A stretch of DNA of 64,000 nucleotides. Origin: Arthrinium phaeospermum (lineage: Eukaryota; Ascomycota; Sordariomycetes; Amphisphaeriales; Apiosporaceae). The position numbers and the translations under genes were made by a program. This document shows positions 1-10,349 of this stretch, in pieces. The stretch lies in contig QYRS01000006.1 in NCBI GenBank assembly GCA_006503535.1, positions 186,001 through 250,000 of the forward strand, in the 5' to 3' direction. The first letter of the stretch is position 1; every line of letters begins with the position of its first letter. A model generated the notes under the pieces. That model was not told the origin of the DNA. It ran no database searches and worked only from the letters and a program-made list of their open reading frames with translations.

Positions 1-399
1 ATCAGCAAGTCGACTTTTGTCTCACTACCCAAAAGACAGGAGGCTTCTCCTGGGTTTCCCAGCGTCGCGTCTGCACATGGAGGCACTCGAGTGGCGCATC
101 CCATCGCACTCTCTTCAGCGACCGCCATCCAAGGTCAAAGAATTTGTAGCAGGCAACAGAAGCAATGCGCCAGTCTTTCAGTAGATCCACCATTAATCCC
201 GCCGGACGAGAGACTATCTCCGTCTGGGCGTAGCACTCGCTTACAAATGTCATACCATAGCAATCCTTTGTAATCGTCATGTATTTCAATATGAAGTTGG
301 AATGAAGTATAGATATGCTATAAATATACTTGCACACAAGATTACACTTTCCCGTCCTATTTGGAATATCAACACCCAGCCCAAACAACTCAGCAAATC
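1..399. other. 5' flank of the short-chain dehydrogenase gene
   Basis: No convincing gene is seen here. The only clear element is a TATA-like stretch at 319-326, listed separately. Open frames on both strands have no recognisable motif and are short. Confidence 0.4.
319..326 (+). promoter_or_regulatory. TATA-like box of the dehydrogenase gene
   Basis: The motif TATAAATA lies 74 bases before the chosen ATG at 400. That is a typical spacing for a fungal core promoter with a short leader. Confidence 0.4.
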
Positions 400-1556
400 A
401 TGGCCAACTTAGCAAAGACAATCGTCGCGACAGGCGCCACATCCGGCCTGGTAAGCTTCCCCTCCCCAAAGTTCAGCGCAGCATCCAACAATAGCAACAT
501 ACTGACTTCATCATCCTTCCCCTTCCCAACAGGGTTTCGAGCTGGTCAAGCAACTGCTCGCCCAGACCCAGCCCTACAAGTTCATCCTCGGCGCCCGCGA
601 CACGCAGCGCACGCAAGCCGCCTACGACGAGCTCCAGTACGACAGCGCCCGGCACAGCCTGACCATCCTGCCGCTGGAGCTGGCCAACCTGCCCACGGTC
701 AAGAGCTTCGCGCAGCAGGCCCTGCAGAAGCTGGGGCAGGACCCCGTCGACTACCTGCTGCTCAACGCGGGCATGGCGCGCAACGACGATGCGCCGGGCC
801 CGGGGCCCTCGCGCTGGAGCGACTCGTACCTGGTCAACCATCTCTGTGAGTGAGCGCCGGCCGGCCGCCTCATCTGGCTCAATCTCATGTTTCGGGGCTG
901 CTTTTCGACTGACCTGCCCTTCAGCTCAGCATTACCTGACGCACTTGCTGCGGTCTAAGCTTGAGACCTCCGGGTCGCGTATTGTGGTCGTGTCTTCCGG
1001 CGCAATCCGGGGTCTCACAGATCCGAGTAAGTCACCACCTGCAGTTCCCAATCACAGCTGGATGCCGGCCAGATTGGCCACATGCTACGCTCTTCGTCCC
1101 CCTATTCAGACGTACTGACCCAACTCCCCAGACGTTCTCGACCAAGACAACAAGCGCCACCCCGAGACGGAGCGCAGCGTGTACTCGGCGACCAAGTTCA
1201 CGCAGCTGCTGGGCGCGCAGTGGTGGCAGCGAACGCTTCAATCAACAAAGTGCGCCGTCGTCGCCGTCTCCCCGGGCCTGATCCCGGGGACCAACCTGGC
1301 GCGGCACGTGGCCCCCGGGCAGCCGCGGCCCGACCCCAACCACCCGGACGCCAAGAGCGTCGAGACGGGAGCCCAGAGCATCCTGGCGGCGCTCACGCGC
1401 GACGACCTGCCAGACGACCCGGAGCGGCTCTTCCTCACCAGCTGGGGCGAGTGGTGGCCCAAGGACGTCTACGGCCTGAGCCTCGACCGGGCGCTGCAGG
1501 ATAAGTGGTGTCCCGGCGTCGAGGAGATTGAGAGGGAGGAGGGCGTCTCGGCTTAG
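400..1556 (+). CDS. short-chain dehydrogenase/reductase (SDR), 4 exons
   Basis: NAD(P)H-dependent oxidoreductase of the classical SDR family; the substrate is unknown. Proposed exons are 400-450, 533-845, 925-1026 and 1132-1556, giving 296 residues with frame kept at each junction. All introns are GT-AG with donors gtaagc, gtgagt and gtaagt. The nucleotide-binding motif TGATSGLG begins near residue 11 and is split by the first intron. Further SDR marks are LLNAGMA (NAG motif), the catalytic Ser in VVSSGA, and the catalytic pair YSATK in exon 4. No signal peptide is seen, so it is probably cytosolic. The start is the first ATG after a TATA-like box. Long, GC-rich substrate-side sequence at the C-terminus resembles fungal retinol-dehydrogenase/WW-domain-oxidoreductase-like SDRs, but that assignment is only family-level. 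Confidence 0.85.
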
Positions 1557-1825
1557 ATTCTTCTGTAGGATGCTACCCACGAGAAAAGAAATAGCATGAT
1601 CATATTCGGTACCGCTCCTTTTTCCCAGTCTATCCCGGCGTCGTCAATCGCTAGGTATGGCCCAGTGCAAGTCATCCAGGGGTGGGTCGTCCAATTGAAG
1701 ATCCCGCCAGGCGGCACCACCCACGCCCAGAACGTCGGAAGATGCGAAAAAAGCACGGCCTGGGGACAAAAAATAAGTGCACGTATCAAGCGTGCAGATG
1801 AGCTGGAGCAAAACGCAAAAGATTT

Positions 1826-1914
1826 GGCGGCACCCGGAATCGAACCGGGGTCTACACAGGACCATTATGATGCTAGACCACAATGTGTTGTACTGACCAC
1901 TATACTATGCCACC
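1826..1914 (-). tRNA. tRNA-His (GTG) with an intron of about 18 nt
   Basis: Read on the minus strand this folds into a complete cloverleaf. The acceptor GGTGGCA pairs with TGCCGCC (one G-T pair). There is a D arm, an anticodon stem ACACA/TGTGT, and a T arm CCCGG-TTCGATT-CCGGG. The loop reads TTGTGG before the intron, giving anticodon GTG. The extra sequence, about 18 bases, lies after position 37, the standard place for nuclear tRNA introns. Confidence 0.9.
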
Positions 1915-2505
1915 TGAGGTGAATGGGCTTGCCAATTGTTGAGAGTTAGATCGCTTATTTGTTTCTATATTGATCAGGTCAGTGACAAGCTGCATGCATT
2001 GGATAAGGTGGTCTTGATAGATTCAAGGGATGTCGACGAAAATCTGGTTCCCCGAATCGTCTGGATGAGCTTATCCTTGGTGGGCGACGTAAGGACAGAA
2101 GCGCGCGTCTCAAAGAGTCCTTCTGAGCCCTGACCGAAAGGGAAGCTGTGGTCCTGTCTGAGACAGCAAGGTCGGCCACGAACTTTGAGGTTGGAAATAT
2201 TTTCAAGAAAGCAATAAGATCATGTCTGGGTGAAATGGGACTGTTTTCATGTGGATAGGCTAGTATATATAGGCATGAGTCTTCAAGGGGGTTCTCTAAC
2301 GTCATGTTATTGAACACCAATCAGTCAAGATATAGAAGAACATTAGGTGAGTAAAGGCATTTTATTAGAACGTGTCTGCATCTCTGGGGAGCAGACGCGT
2401 ACATCTTCTCAACTTCCCGCTGCCCCTGAACTACATCACACATGTCGTGTGATATGTTATCAAGACTCGATGCCAACAACCACTGCCGAGCGTCGCGGGC
2501 CCCTA
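1915..2505. other. spacer without a recognised gene
   Basis: This lies between tRNA-His and a doubtful minus-strand gene. Short overlapping frames occur on both strands but none has family motifs, a plausible start context or splice continuity. Nothing else is seen. Confidence 0.4.
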
Positions 2506-3704
2506 TCACATCCACCTGAGCATATCATTGAGCCCACATGTCGTCCGTCCCAGTTTCACCAGGAGCACGTCGTGGTATGCAAAGCCCCCAGCAAGAAGCA
2601 AGCCGAGGCCGCCTCCTTTCCAGGGGCTTCGTGATCCAATTGCGCTGAGGAAGACGGTCGTGCTTGTGGCGATGCAAAAGGCCGAGACTAGCCGGATAGG
2701 ACTCAGGAGTCCCAGAGTGTAACTGGGAACTCTGGTACTGAGGCTGAAGGGGGGTTCCCTATGCACCACTTCCTTTTCGTCTGTAATAGGTAATGGAGGG
2801 TCTATTGGTGTCTTCTCTATAGCAGGAGATGAGGTGAGTGTCTGATTGCCTTCTGCCTCCGTTCGTTCCGTAACCAGTGAGTCACCAACAAAAGGGGCCG
2901 TAACTGTCGTCTCCCTCCGTTCCGCATCGAGAGGCTGAGTTGGAGCTGGCAGTTCGTGGGCAGCAGAGTCGACAGGTCCCCGTGGCAGCTCTCTGGAACT
3001 ATAGCAACAGCAACTTTCCTGGCTATCTCGATAATGGCGCTGGGACGTGTCGATCTGGTCGCGGGACTGAGGTAATGAGCCGCAGGACGGACAAGGCGCC
3101 TCCGCCAAAGGCTTGGTCGCTCGATGGCCTTCATGGTCTGCGTGGAGGCGGCGAACAATTCGCTCTTGCATGTAGAATTCGGCCACTAATGTTATCAACT
3201 TCAACCATTCTACGTCTTGCCATTGATGTTGTCGTTTTCGTTTTCGGGGAGGCTCTGTTTCCGCCCAGAGATAGTAATTGCCTCCCAGCTGGTTATTGGA
3301 TGCTGATTCGTCGTCTGTCCGTCCATCATGACTCTCGGCGTATCCAAGAGTATCCCAATGCAGAGCATCCATGGTGTCATGGGGTGTATCCGTGTGCAGC
3401 TTAGTTGAGAGTAGTTACACGGATCAACAAATGGGGGATATTGTCCAGTTCGCGAATGGGACTTTTTTCCCCAAAGAAGCATCGGTCTTAACGGTTCTTC
3501 TGCGGTCGTCTCTGAATCTCTATCCGAAATATTCCGGATGCGGGTTGGCTTTGTAGGTTCCGCGTCAACATTGAGGCGTTCTCGGGGGTGAAATCGTTCA
3601 AACTCGAGTATACTTTTGGTTTCCCAGGGGACCGCCGATGCCAAAAATTTTGAAACTGGACTGTGTATAACCTTCGTTCTGTAACATTTGGACTTTTGGC
3701 TCAA
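2506..3704 (-). CDS. uncertain hypothetical protein, possibly two exons or decayed
   Basis: Two overlapping minus-strand frames are open: 3704-3210 (164 residues) and 3372-2506 (288 residues, starting MDALHWDTLG). The second has a basic stretch (PPRKRKRQ), a tryptophan-rich segment (QWQDVEWLKL) and two moderately hydrophobic C-terminal segments that could cross a membrane. No known domain is recognised. The frames would have to be joined by an intron near 3380-3450, but I find no good donor for it there, so the true structure is unclear. It could be a single-exon 288-residue gene, a spliced longer gene, or a relic. The base composition is less GC-biased than in the confident genes around it. 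Confidence 0.3.
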
Positions 3705-4379
3705 CGGCTTACCGACGAAGGATGGACTGTAGTTTGGTTCTTGGTATAAGCCCCCGGTATGAAGATGATGCAGCGCATGTCGACAACACTATGTGAGACT
3801 ACCTATATAACCTACAACATATGGGAGACGGCTCGTCGCCAGCTCTGAGGGGCTGGCAGATGCCGGCACTATGCTCAGTGAAAACCCAGGACTGACGGTC
3901 TTGGATGCAGAGTGCGGTTCCATGTGCGTCCATTCAGACAACTGAGGAGGCGAGTAAATAGCTTGATGAGAGGCTTATTTTCAGTCACCAAAGGTCATCA
4001 CCGGCATCCGAATACCATGCCACGACGGATTATGCTGTCGTTATCAGGCAGGGCAAGTTCACATCTCCTGGAAGATGCTTACGACTAGAGCTGTAGGCAC
4101 ATATTGCGTCCATATCGACGAGCCTAGGGAGAAGAAAAGCCAACGAATGGAGTAATCGTGGCTTAATCGATTAATGAATTAGATTTCATAAGAAGCTGCG
4201 CTATGTTTATTACCCATGAGCCATGCTTAAGGTGAAGTGTAATTCGTAAAACGCTGCCAAAATCCAGCAGCCACGACTGGGAGCTAAACTGATTGGGCTC
4301 CACTTTTGCGCCTTGCTACATGTACACCATTTTGGGGCAATTCTTTCAACAAAATCGAGGTGTTCCTCGAGCCTAAACA
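3705..4379. other. AT-richer spacer before tRNA-Thr
   Basis: No open frame with recognisable motifs. The composition is more AT-rich than the flanks. It leads into the tRNA-Thr gene; no repeat or terminator is evident. Confidence 0.4.
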
Positions 4380-4490
4380 GCCCGCTTGGCTTAGTGGTAA
4401 AGCGCATCACTAGTAAAAGGAAGCTGCATTTCTCCGGAAGGCGCGACCGACGACATGATGAGATCACTGGTTCGATTCCAGTAGTGGGCA
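4380..4490 (+). tRNA. tRNA-Thr (AGT) with a 39-nt intron
   Basis: The acceptor GCCCGCT pairs with AGTGGGC (one G-T pair). The D stem is GCTT/AAGC, the anticodon stem CATCA/TGATG, and the T arm ACTGG-TTCGATT-CCAGT, followed by discriminator A. The loop reads CTAGTA then, after a 39-nt insertion, A; the anticodon is AGT. The intron sits after position 37 and ends with a segment containing GGAAGGCGCGACC, which recurs downstream in a set of degraded copies. Confidence 0.92.
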
Positions 4491-4512
4491 ATAATTACCT
4501 TCCTGCTCTCTT

Positions 4513-4830
4513 TCGCAGGAAGGTGCGATTCCATGCTACTTCTTTTTTATCTTTTCAATTAGGAAGTCGCGATCCAACTCGGAAGGCGCGACCCTGAGAC
4601 TACTGGTTCGATTCTAGTAATGGGCAACTGCCTTTTTACTTTTGTTCCTAAAAAAAAAGAAGGCGCGATCCGTTCTCGGAAGGCGCGACTGATGAACAAT
4701 GAACTCTAATGGGCAACTTCCATTTTTGCAGGACGCCTCAATTCTGTCTTTCGAATGTGAGGCTGATGCCCAGGAAGTCGCGGTCTTCCTTTTCGCAAAA
4801 CAAAGCAAGGCGCGAGATTGATTTCCAGTC
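4513..4830 (+). repeat. degenerate copies of the tRNA-Thr intron tail plus 3' half
   Basis: The segment made of the tRNA-Thr intron tail (GGAAGGCGCGACC) and its 3' half recurs downstream in decayed form. The best copy is 4581-4627, with intron tail, T arm (ACTGGTTCGATTCTAGT) and ATGGGCA end. A second, 4678-4718, keeps the intron tail and TAATGGGCAAC end. Shorter matches to the intron tail start near 4518, 4561, 4660, 4772 and 4807, some as AGGAAGTCGCG. None can fold as a tRNA because the 5' half is missing. Confidence 0.75.
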
Positions 4831-6536
4831 AAGGCGAGGTTTGGATGAACTCCACCGTGGGAAGGGCGAAAACGCGAGGCGCGGCGCAACTGACTATCCA
4901 GCAATACGAGGTTCGCAACTTGATTATTTTTCGCTTCTACCAGGTAGAACACCCAATACAATTAATTTGACTTGTAGTAGATTGGCTGGGTGAGCGTCTT
5001 CCTGTCCTATACACTGCAATTGAACAATACAAGCGAATATCGAAATTTCATTATAGCAGCTGTGAAAGGAGAAGTCGTATGGCGCATATGCCATTAATCT
5101 TGGTTGAGAGCGAATTTCAAGGGGTCCCTGCTTGAAGCACGCGAAGCACGTGCGTGCCTCTCGGCGACTCAGACTCAGGCATACACTCTCGAAGCCACAG
5201 GGGAACGTAGCAGATTGATAGCAAGACCAGGTGCGCCTCGCATTGCTCGTAGTACTGGAAGATAATGGTGGAAGTTGGCACTGAAGTCCCAAAACTCAAA
5301 TAGAATGACGGGCGCAGACACCCCAACGCAACCGTTTGATGAACGTTTTGGCGCTGGTCACGCGAGCATGCGAATTGTGGAAAGTTGATAGAGCTACAGT
5401 ACATCCATGAAGAGTACTGCAGCTATGAAGCTTCGAGCTTCAAAGCTCCCAACTCATGTGTCATAAGTCATCATCTCTCCTCGGATTACTGGAGAAGGCG
5501 AGCTGGTGAGCGAATAATCGGACAGCGATTGAAGAAGACCCTGATGATCCAATAGGGCAAGGCTGGTGATTATCAGATTCGAAAGGGCGAGAGGAGAAGA
5601 AGCCGAGGCGATCTGGTGGACGGTTTTGCTCCAGATTTCCGTCATCGGCCGGTCGAGAAAGGGCTCGGTGGCACGGGGAAACCGGATAGGCGGCGAATCA
5701 CAAGCCAAGGGAGATCTTCCAGGAATCCAGAGGCCTCGCCTGGCCCCTACCACCCTGCTGGGCCCGAAGCAACAAAGCAGAAGCGCAGCAGGAGGTGGCA
5801 AGCTAGGCCCAGCTGAGCCTGAGCCCGGTATCAGCGCTCCGATTTTTACCGCAGGCGGCCCAATCACGGGCCTCGCCATGTCACCCATAAGCCCCCAATC
5901 ATCAACCGTCGCTCTTCTGGTCGCTCCAACTTGAAAATTTTCGGGTAATGGTGATTTTGTCTGTACCAGGCAGGGCCCCGACCGCTGGAAGCCAGTGCGT
6001 TATCGCTGATAAAAGTAAAGCCCGCAAATCGCTGCGATTCCAAATTTCTCCAGACTAGCCTTTTAGCCTCTCGTCCCCCCCCAGGCCCCTGCCATTTCAT
6101 TCACATTAATCCTCAAATTGGGCTTGAACTTTTTTCTTTCCCATCGCAATATCACATTCTTTATATAACGATAAACATCTGGCGAAGGAGCGACGGGTTT
6201 CTCTCTTGATACCCTTTTTCATATCATTCCCCGACGTTTTCCACGGTTTTCTCTTCTCGGCAATAGACAAAGCCTTGGACACCCCCCGTCCTTGACTCAC
6301 TTTCTTTCCTGCATCTCCGGAGCAAGAAAGCGGCAGCGAAAAGCACTGCAAACAACCGCGTCCACCGGATCTCCGAAGGACCAACATTCGCGAAACAGAC
6401 CCAACTCAAAAACCCCCAACAAGAGTCTGACTGACTCATCGCCGGTCGGTTTTGTCGTTTCTCATCTGAGCTCTATTCGAGTTCTTCTCGGATTACTCAA
6501 TCAAAACACCGCATCCTCCACACACAAACCGCCAAG
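4831..6536. other. long spacer and probable 5' leader of the Ups2-like gene
   Basis: The region 4831-6100 contains open frames on both strands but none with family motifs or splice continuity. From about 6060 to 6536 the plus strand becomes pyrimidine-rich with many CCAAC/TTCTC tracts, typical of a fungal promoter and leader for the gene starting at 6537. Confidence 0.4.
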
Positions 6537-7106
6537 ATGAAGGTCTTCTCCAATTCGGTCACCTTCAACTACTCCTGGGAGGAGGTATCCATTGCCAACT
6601 GGCAAAAGTACGGCCCCTGGAACGACAAGTCGGCGCATGTCATCGCCGTCGACACCCTCAACCGATCCGTCGACCCCGAAACCGGCATTCTACGCACCGA
6701 ACGTCTCATCACGTGCAAACAGTCTGCGCCCAAATGGCTCCAGTCTGTGCTGGGCAGCGCCGACACCAGCCAGGTCTTCGAGACCTCGTACGTCAACCCG
6801 GCCGAGAAGACGGTGACCATGGTCTCGCACAACCTGACCATGTCCAACCTTATCAACGTTGAAGAGACGGTCGTCTACAAGCCCGTCAACGGCAAGCAGA
6901 CCCAGTTCGTCCAAGACGCCCGCATCACGGCGCTCTGCGGCGGCTGGCAGCGCATCAAGAACAACATCGAAGACGCGCTCGTCACCCGCTTCCGCGAGAA
7001 CGCCGTCAAGGGCAAGGAGGGTTTCGAGTGCGTCCTGGCCATGAGCCGACGCGCATTCGCCGAGGAGCGCGAGCGCGAGCAGAGTGGACAGCTGATGATG
7101 GCATAA
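6537..7106 (+). CDS. UPS2: PRELI/MSF1-domain protein, Ups2-like
   Basis: Likely intermembrane-space phospholipid-transfer protein of mitochondria. In yeast, Ups2 works with Mdm35 to move phosphatidylserine for phosphatidylethanolamine synthesis. The intronless 189-residue frame is almost entirely a PRELI/MSF1 domain. It opens MKVFSNSVTFNYSWEEV, has the HVIAVDTLNR strand, the TERLIT...PKW segment, the NLTMSNL region and the RFRENAVKGKEGFE stretch near the end. This pattern fits the Ups2/Ups3 branch better than Ups1. It is shorter than yeast Ups2 (about 230 residues), lacking the extended C-terminal tail. The ATG follows a CCAAG context after a long pyrimidine-rich leader. No cleavable presequence is expected for this family. 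Identification rests on the recalled family pattern. Confidence 0.88.
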   Translation: MKVFSNSVTFNYSWEEVSIANWQKYGPWNDKSAHVIAVDTLNRSVDPETGILRTERLITCKQSAPKWLQSVLGSADTSQVFETSYVNPAEKTVTMVSHNLTMSNLINVEETVVYKPVNGKQTQFVQDARITALCGGWQRIKNNIEDALVTRFRENAVKGKEGFECVLAMSRRAFAEEREREQSGQLMMA

Positions 7107-7628
7107 TTCCCCATTGCCCTCTCATCCACAGCTATCTACAGCGACACATTCGAAACACAATCAGGTACGACACCGCCCGCGCCTTCCGCCCTCGTCCTGG
7201 GCGGTCGAGCGTGCGCGCCGGCGGCTGTACCCCCAACCCACTCTACTCAAGACCAAGAAGACCACGATAGACGACTGCATTTGGCGACGGCGTTTCAGAG
7301 GATTTGATTCGACAAAATAAAAAGTTTTTGGCGTTACATGGATTACAATACCCACCAATTGATTGGTTTGCGGTGGAAAGCGACAACGTTGGGGTCACTG
7401 TCCTTGAACATACCACCAACCTCTTTTGATCATTGGACTCATTTAGACCTACATTAGAATTAGACACTCAGTAATGTTGACTCTACTCAACTGCGCGCAA
7501 TACTGTCCCTTCAGATTTCCCCGCCTGCTACTTGTGTGATTTATAATGACTTGCATTAATCTAGATGGGTATCGTGTCTTGCCAAGCGCCATGCAAAGCA
7601 TGCCAAATGCCTAGCCGTTGTTCAACGG
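7107..7628. other. spacer between convergent genes
   Basis: This holds the probable 3' untranslated regions of the Ups2-like gene (plus strand) and the hypothetical gene ending at 7629 (minus strand). No further gene is recognised. Confidence 0.4.
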
Positions 7629-8335
7629 CTAGGCACTCTTAGCGGCTGCTGACCGCTCCCTGCACCGGAATTCGTAGTGCTTCAGCAGCCTGCGCGTGTC
7701 GGTGTCCAGTTTCGCCTCACTTCCTGCTTCTTCTTCTTCACCGAGGAGGGCCTTGCGCGCAAAGTCGGCGCCTTCTTCGAAGCGGCGGAAGAAGTACAGC
7801 TCCTCGACGGCGTGCAGCAGGGCCTGGGCTTCGAATTTCGAGGGCTGCCGGGCCAATGGCAGCTTAATGGTTTTCCATATCTTTCAGAGCCAGCGCATAA
7901 GTTACTTGTTGCCAGGGTAGAATGAGTCACTTGTCAGGGGAGGGGATAATAACAGATACTGGGAAGTTATATCTTGGAGATTGGATGCGTTGGCAGCAAA
8001 CAAGCATGGATGGTCTGGGCAATGCGCGCGGGGGAGGGAGGGGGTTATCGTGATTGTTGGACGGACGGGGAAAAGGAGGAAAAACAAGAAAACAAAAACA
8101 TCAAAAAGGAACTTACATCTCCGTTCTCGACGTTGACCCTGTAGCCCCTCCGCACTGCTTGGAACTCCTCTTCGGTCTGACCCGTCCGATCTACCGGGGG
8201 CGCCGAGGCCGTGGCACTGGCTCCGGCCTCGGGATCGTCTTCGTCGTCGGCAAGATTGATGGAGAAGAGTCCCGATTCCATGTCCGACATTTTGGGTTTC
8301 TTCCTCTCGGTTCTCTTCCGGGTTTGTTCGTGCAC
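7629..8335 (-). CDS. small acidic hypothetical protein, 2 exons
   Basis: No known family is recognised. Exon 1 runs down to 8117 and exon 2 is 7880-7629, joined across an intron of 236 nt (donor gtaagt, acceptor aaag) with the frame preserved. Two starts are possible: 8335, or 8290 with the cleaner opening MSDMESGLFSINLADDEDD, which I prefer. The N-terminal part is acidic and Ala/Thr-rich. The C-terminal part (about 80 residues) looks helical, with a tetratricopeptide-like pattern around EAQALLHAVEELYFFRRFEE, followed by an acidic GEEEEAGSEAK stretch. That resemblance is weak and is inference only. The neighbouring kinase gene is transcribed divergently. Confidence 0.65.
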
Positions 8336-8790
8336 TATTTTGCTTGCAAGTGGAGCTCGATGATGTAGGTTACATCAATTGGACTCAAGTCCTGCTCGAA
8401 TGTCGTCTTTGACAGACTCGGACCAGGGGGAGAAGAGACGAAATGGAGGTATTGTCGCGTGATTGTGGATAAACCGACTCGGTGAAAAGAATGCTTATTA
8501 GATGGCGACTGGAAATTGACATTGACATCAGCGTGGAGTGCTGGGCGGTTCCCTTTTTGGTGGGGTTGGTTTGGAAGGTGAGGGGCAGCTGGGAACTGCT
8601 GCTGGAGCTGGTTTGCAACAGGCTTGATTGAGCTCGTTCATCGAAAGCAGGGAGACAAGAAACCATCAACTAATCCCAGACGCATACCTATCCTATTTTG
8701 GTCGATTGGCACTATCGTTGAACCTCATCATACTGTTTTACCATATACACAGCAAAATTTGCCCGGCTTTGGCTCTAGAAACTGCCCAGT
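8336..8790. other. divergent intergenic region
   Basis: This 455-base region separates the minus-strand hypothetical gene from the plus-strand kinase gene and presumably holds both promoters. No clear TATA box or other named element stands out. Confidence 0.4.
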
Positions 8791-9833
8791 ATGGAAGAGC
8801 AGGTCACCCGGTTAGTGGACAAGGCGTGGGAGGGCTTCCAAAACACACCAGAGGACCGCCGTTACTGTGAGCTTCCCCCTTTCGGCAACTATATGACATC
8901 ACTGCTTTCCCAGCCAGGTCTCTGTTTCAATGTGATTCAAAGAAATACGGCAAAGCAATTTTGGTTCATGGCCGCCAAGCCCAAGATAATTATAGCCTTC
9001 TAACATGATATTGCAGTGATCGCCATAGCTGGCATTCCCGGCTCCGGTACGTTGCCTGCTTAGGCACCCCGGGCTCCCTTCTTTCTACCCATGTCATGAG
9101 CAGAACCTCTCTCTCCACACCACGAAAAGCAGCAGGGGCCACGCGCAGGTCTCTTCATGCAGTTACATAGATTGCCTACTTGAGTATTCTTACTTACTTA
9201 CCTTCTTCACGTGATGCAGGCAAAACCACACTCTCCCAGATCGTAGCCGACCGGCTCAACGCCCGGCACGCGACGCTGCACCCGGAGCTCGTCGAGTCGG
9301 TGCCCGTCGCGGCCTTTGTGCCCATGGACGGCTACCACCTGACGCGGGCGCAGCTCTCGTCGATGCCGGACCCGGAGCAGGCGCACGCGCGGCGCGGCGC
9401 CGAGTTCACCTTCGACGGGCCCGCGTACCTGAAGCTGATCCAGTCGCTGCGGGAGAAGCCCACGGGGCCCATCCACGCGCCCTCGTTCGACCACGCGGTC
9501 AAGGACCCCAAGGAGAACGACATCGCCATCCTGCCCGGCCACCGCATCGTCGTCTTCGAGGGCAACTACCTGACGCTGGACCGGGAGCCCTGGCGCGAGG
9601 CCGCGGGCTTGATGGACCAGCGCTGGTTCGTCGAGGTCGACTTCGCGGTGGCGCGCGGGCGGCTGGTGAAGCGGCACGTGGCTGCGGGGATCGCTGCCGA
9701 CGAGGCCGAGGCCGGCAAGCGGGCGGACGAGAACGATCTGGTGAATGGCGAGCAGATCATGAGGGAGAGGGTGGGCACGGTGGACGAGATCGTGGTGAGC
9801 CGGGAGGACGACGATTGGAGAGTGCAGATGTAA
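8791..9833 (+). CDS. P-loop kinase of the uridine-kinase/Yfh7 type, 3 exons
   Basis: Predicted nucleotide-dependent small-molecule kinase; the substrate is unknown. Exons are 8791-8866, 9017-9046 and 9220-9833, giving 239 residues. Exon 2 is only 30 nt and supplies most of the Walker A loop: the spliced protein reads IAIAGIPGSGKTTL, with the K and following residues in exon 3. Further marks are VPMDGYHLTRAQL (substrate-side Asp, as in uridine kinase and pantothenate kinase relatives), FEGNYLTL (Walker B region), and RHVAAGIAADEAEA with basic residues of a lid. The family includes yeast Yfh7 and bacterial YggC/FrcK-type proteins. No targeting signal is obvious. Intron 2 (9047-9219) has donor gtacgt and acceptor gcag. 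Confidence 0.85.
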
Positions 9834-10349
9834 AGGGGAGAGTCAAGAAGATGCTGCTCAGAATAGGAACAGAAAGAGGTATAGGTATCTGCATAGTTTT
9901 CATGGGAAACTGTACTTATCATTTGTACGAGGGGAAGAGCTGATTTATGAGAAATGAATTTCTATAAGGTCATCAAAAGGGGTCGCTGTAGATTGCACTG
10001 GCAAAATATGTGTAGTTGGCTCAGAACATCGGCAACAGGACTTCAACTGAGCTTGCGAACAATCTTGACGTTTGATACCGTCAACAGAGAACAGTGTCTC
10101 CCTGGCCCGTTTAACGAAGCAGTACAGAAGATCAGCCTCTAAGATAGGAGTTCGGGGGCAGAGCCGCACCCTTGGCGATTGGCTGGGCGGTGGGGCCCTT
10201 CCCGAGCGCTATCTTATCAGCCCCAGAGAATTTTTGGAAAGCGCCTAAACTTGCAACTCGCCAGTAACCTACGTCCTGATTGACAGGCAAACCCAATCGC
10301 ATTTTTGTAATTGCATTGACCACTTGCAATTTTCCCCAAATTTGTCAAG
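9834..10349. other. spacer upstream of the Nop13-like gene
   Basis: This contains the 3' end of the kinase transcript and the promoter of the RRM gene. Short frames lack motifs; nothing else is recognised. Confidence 0.4.
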
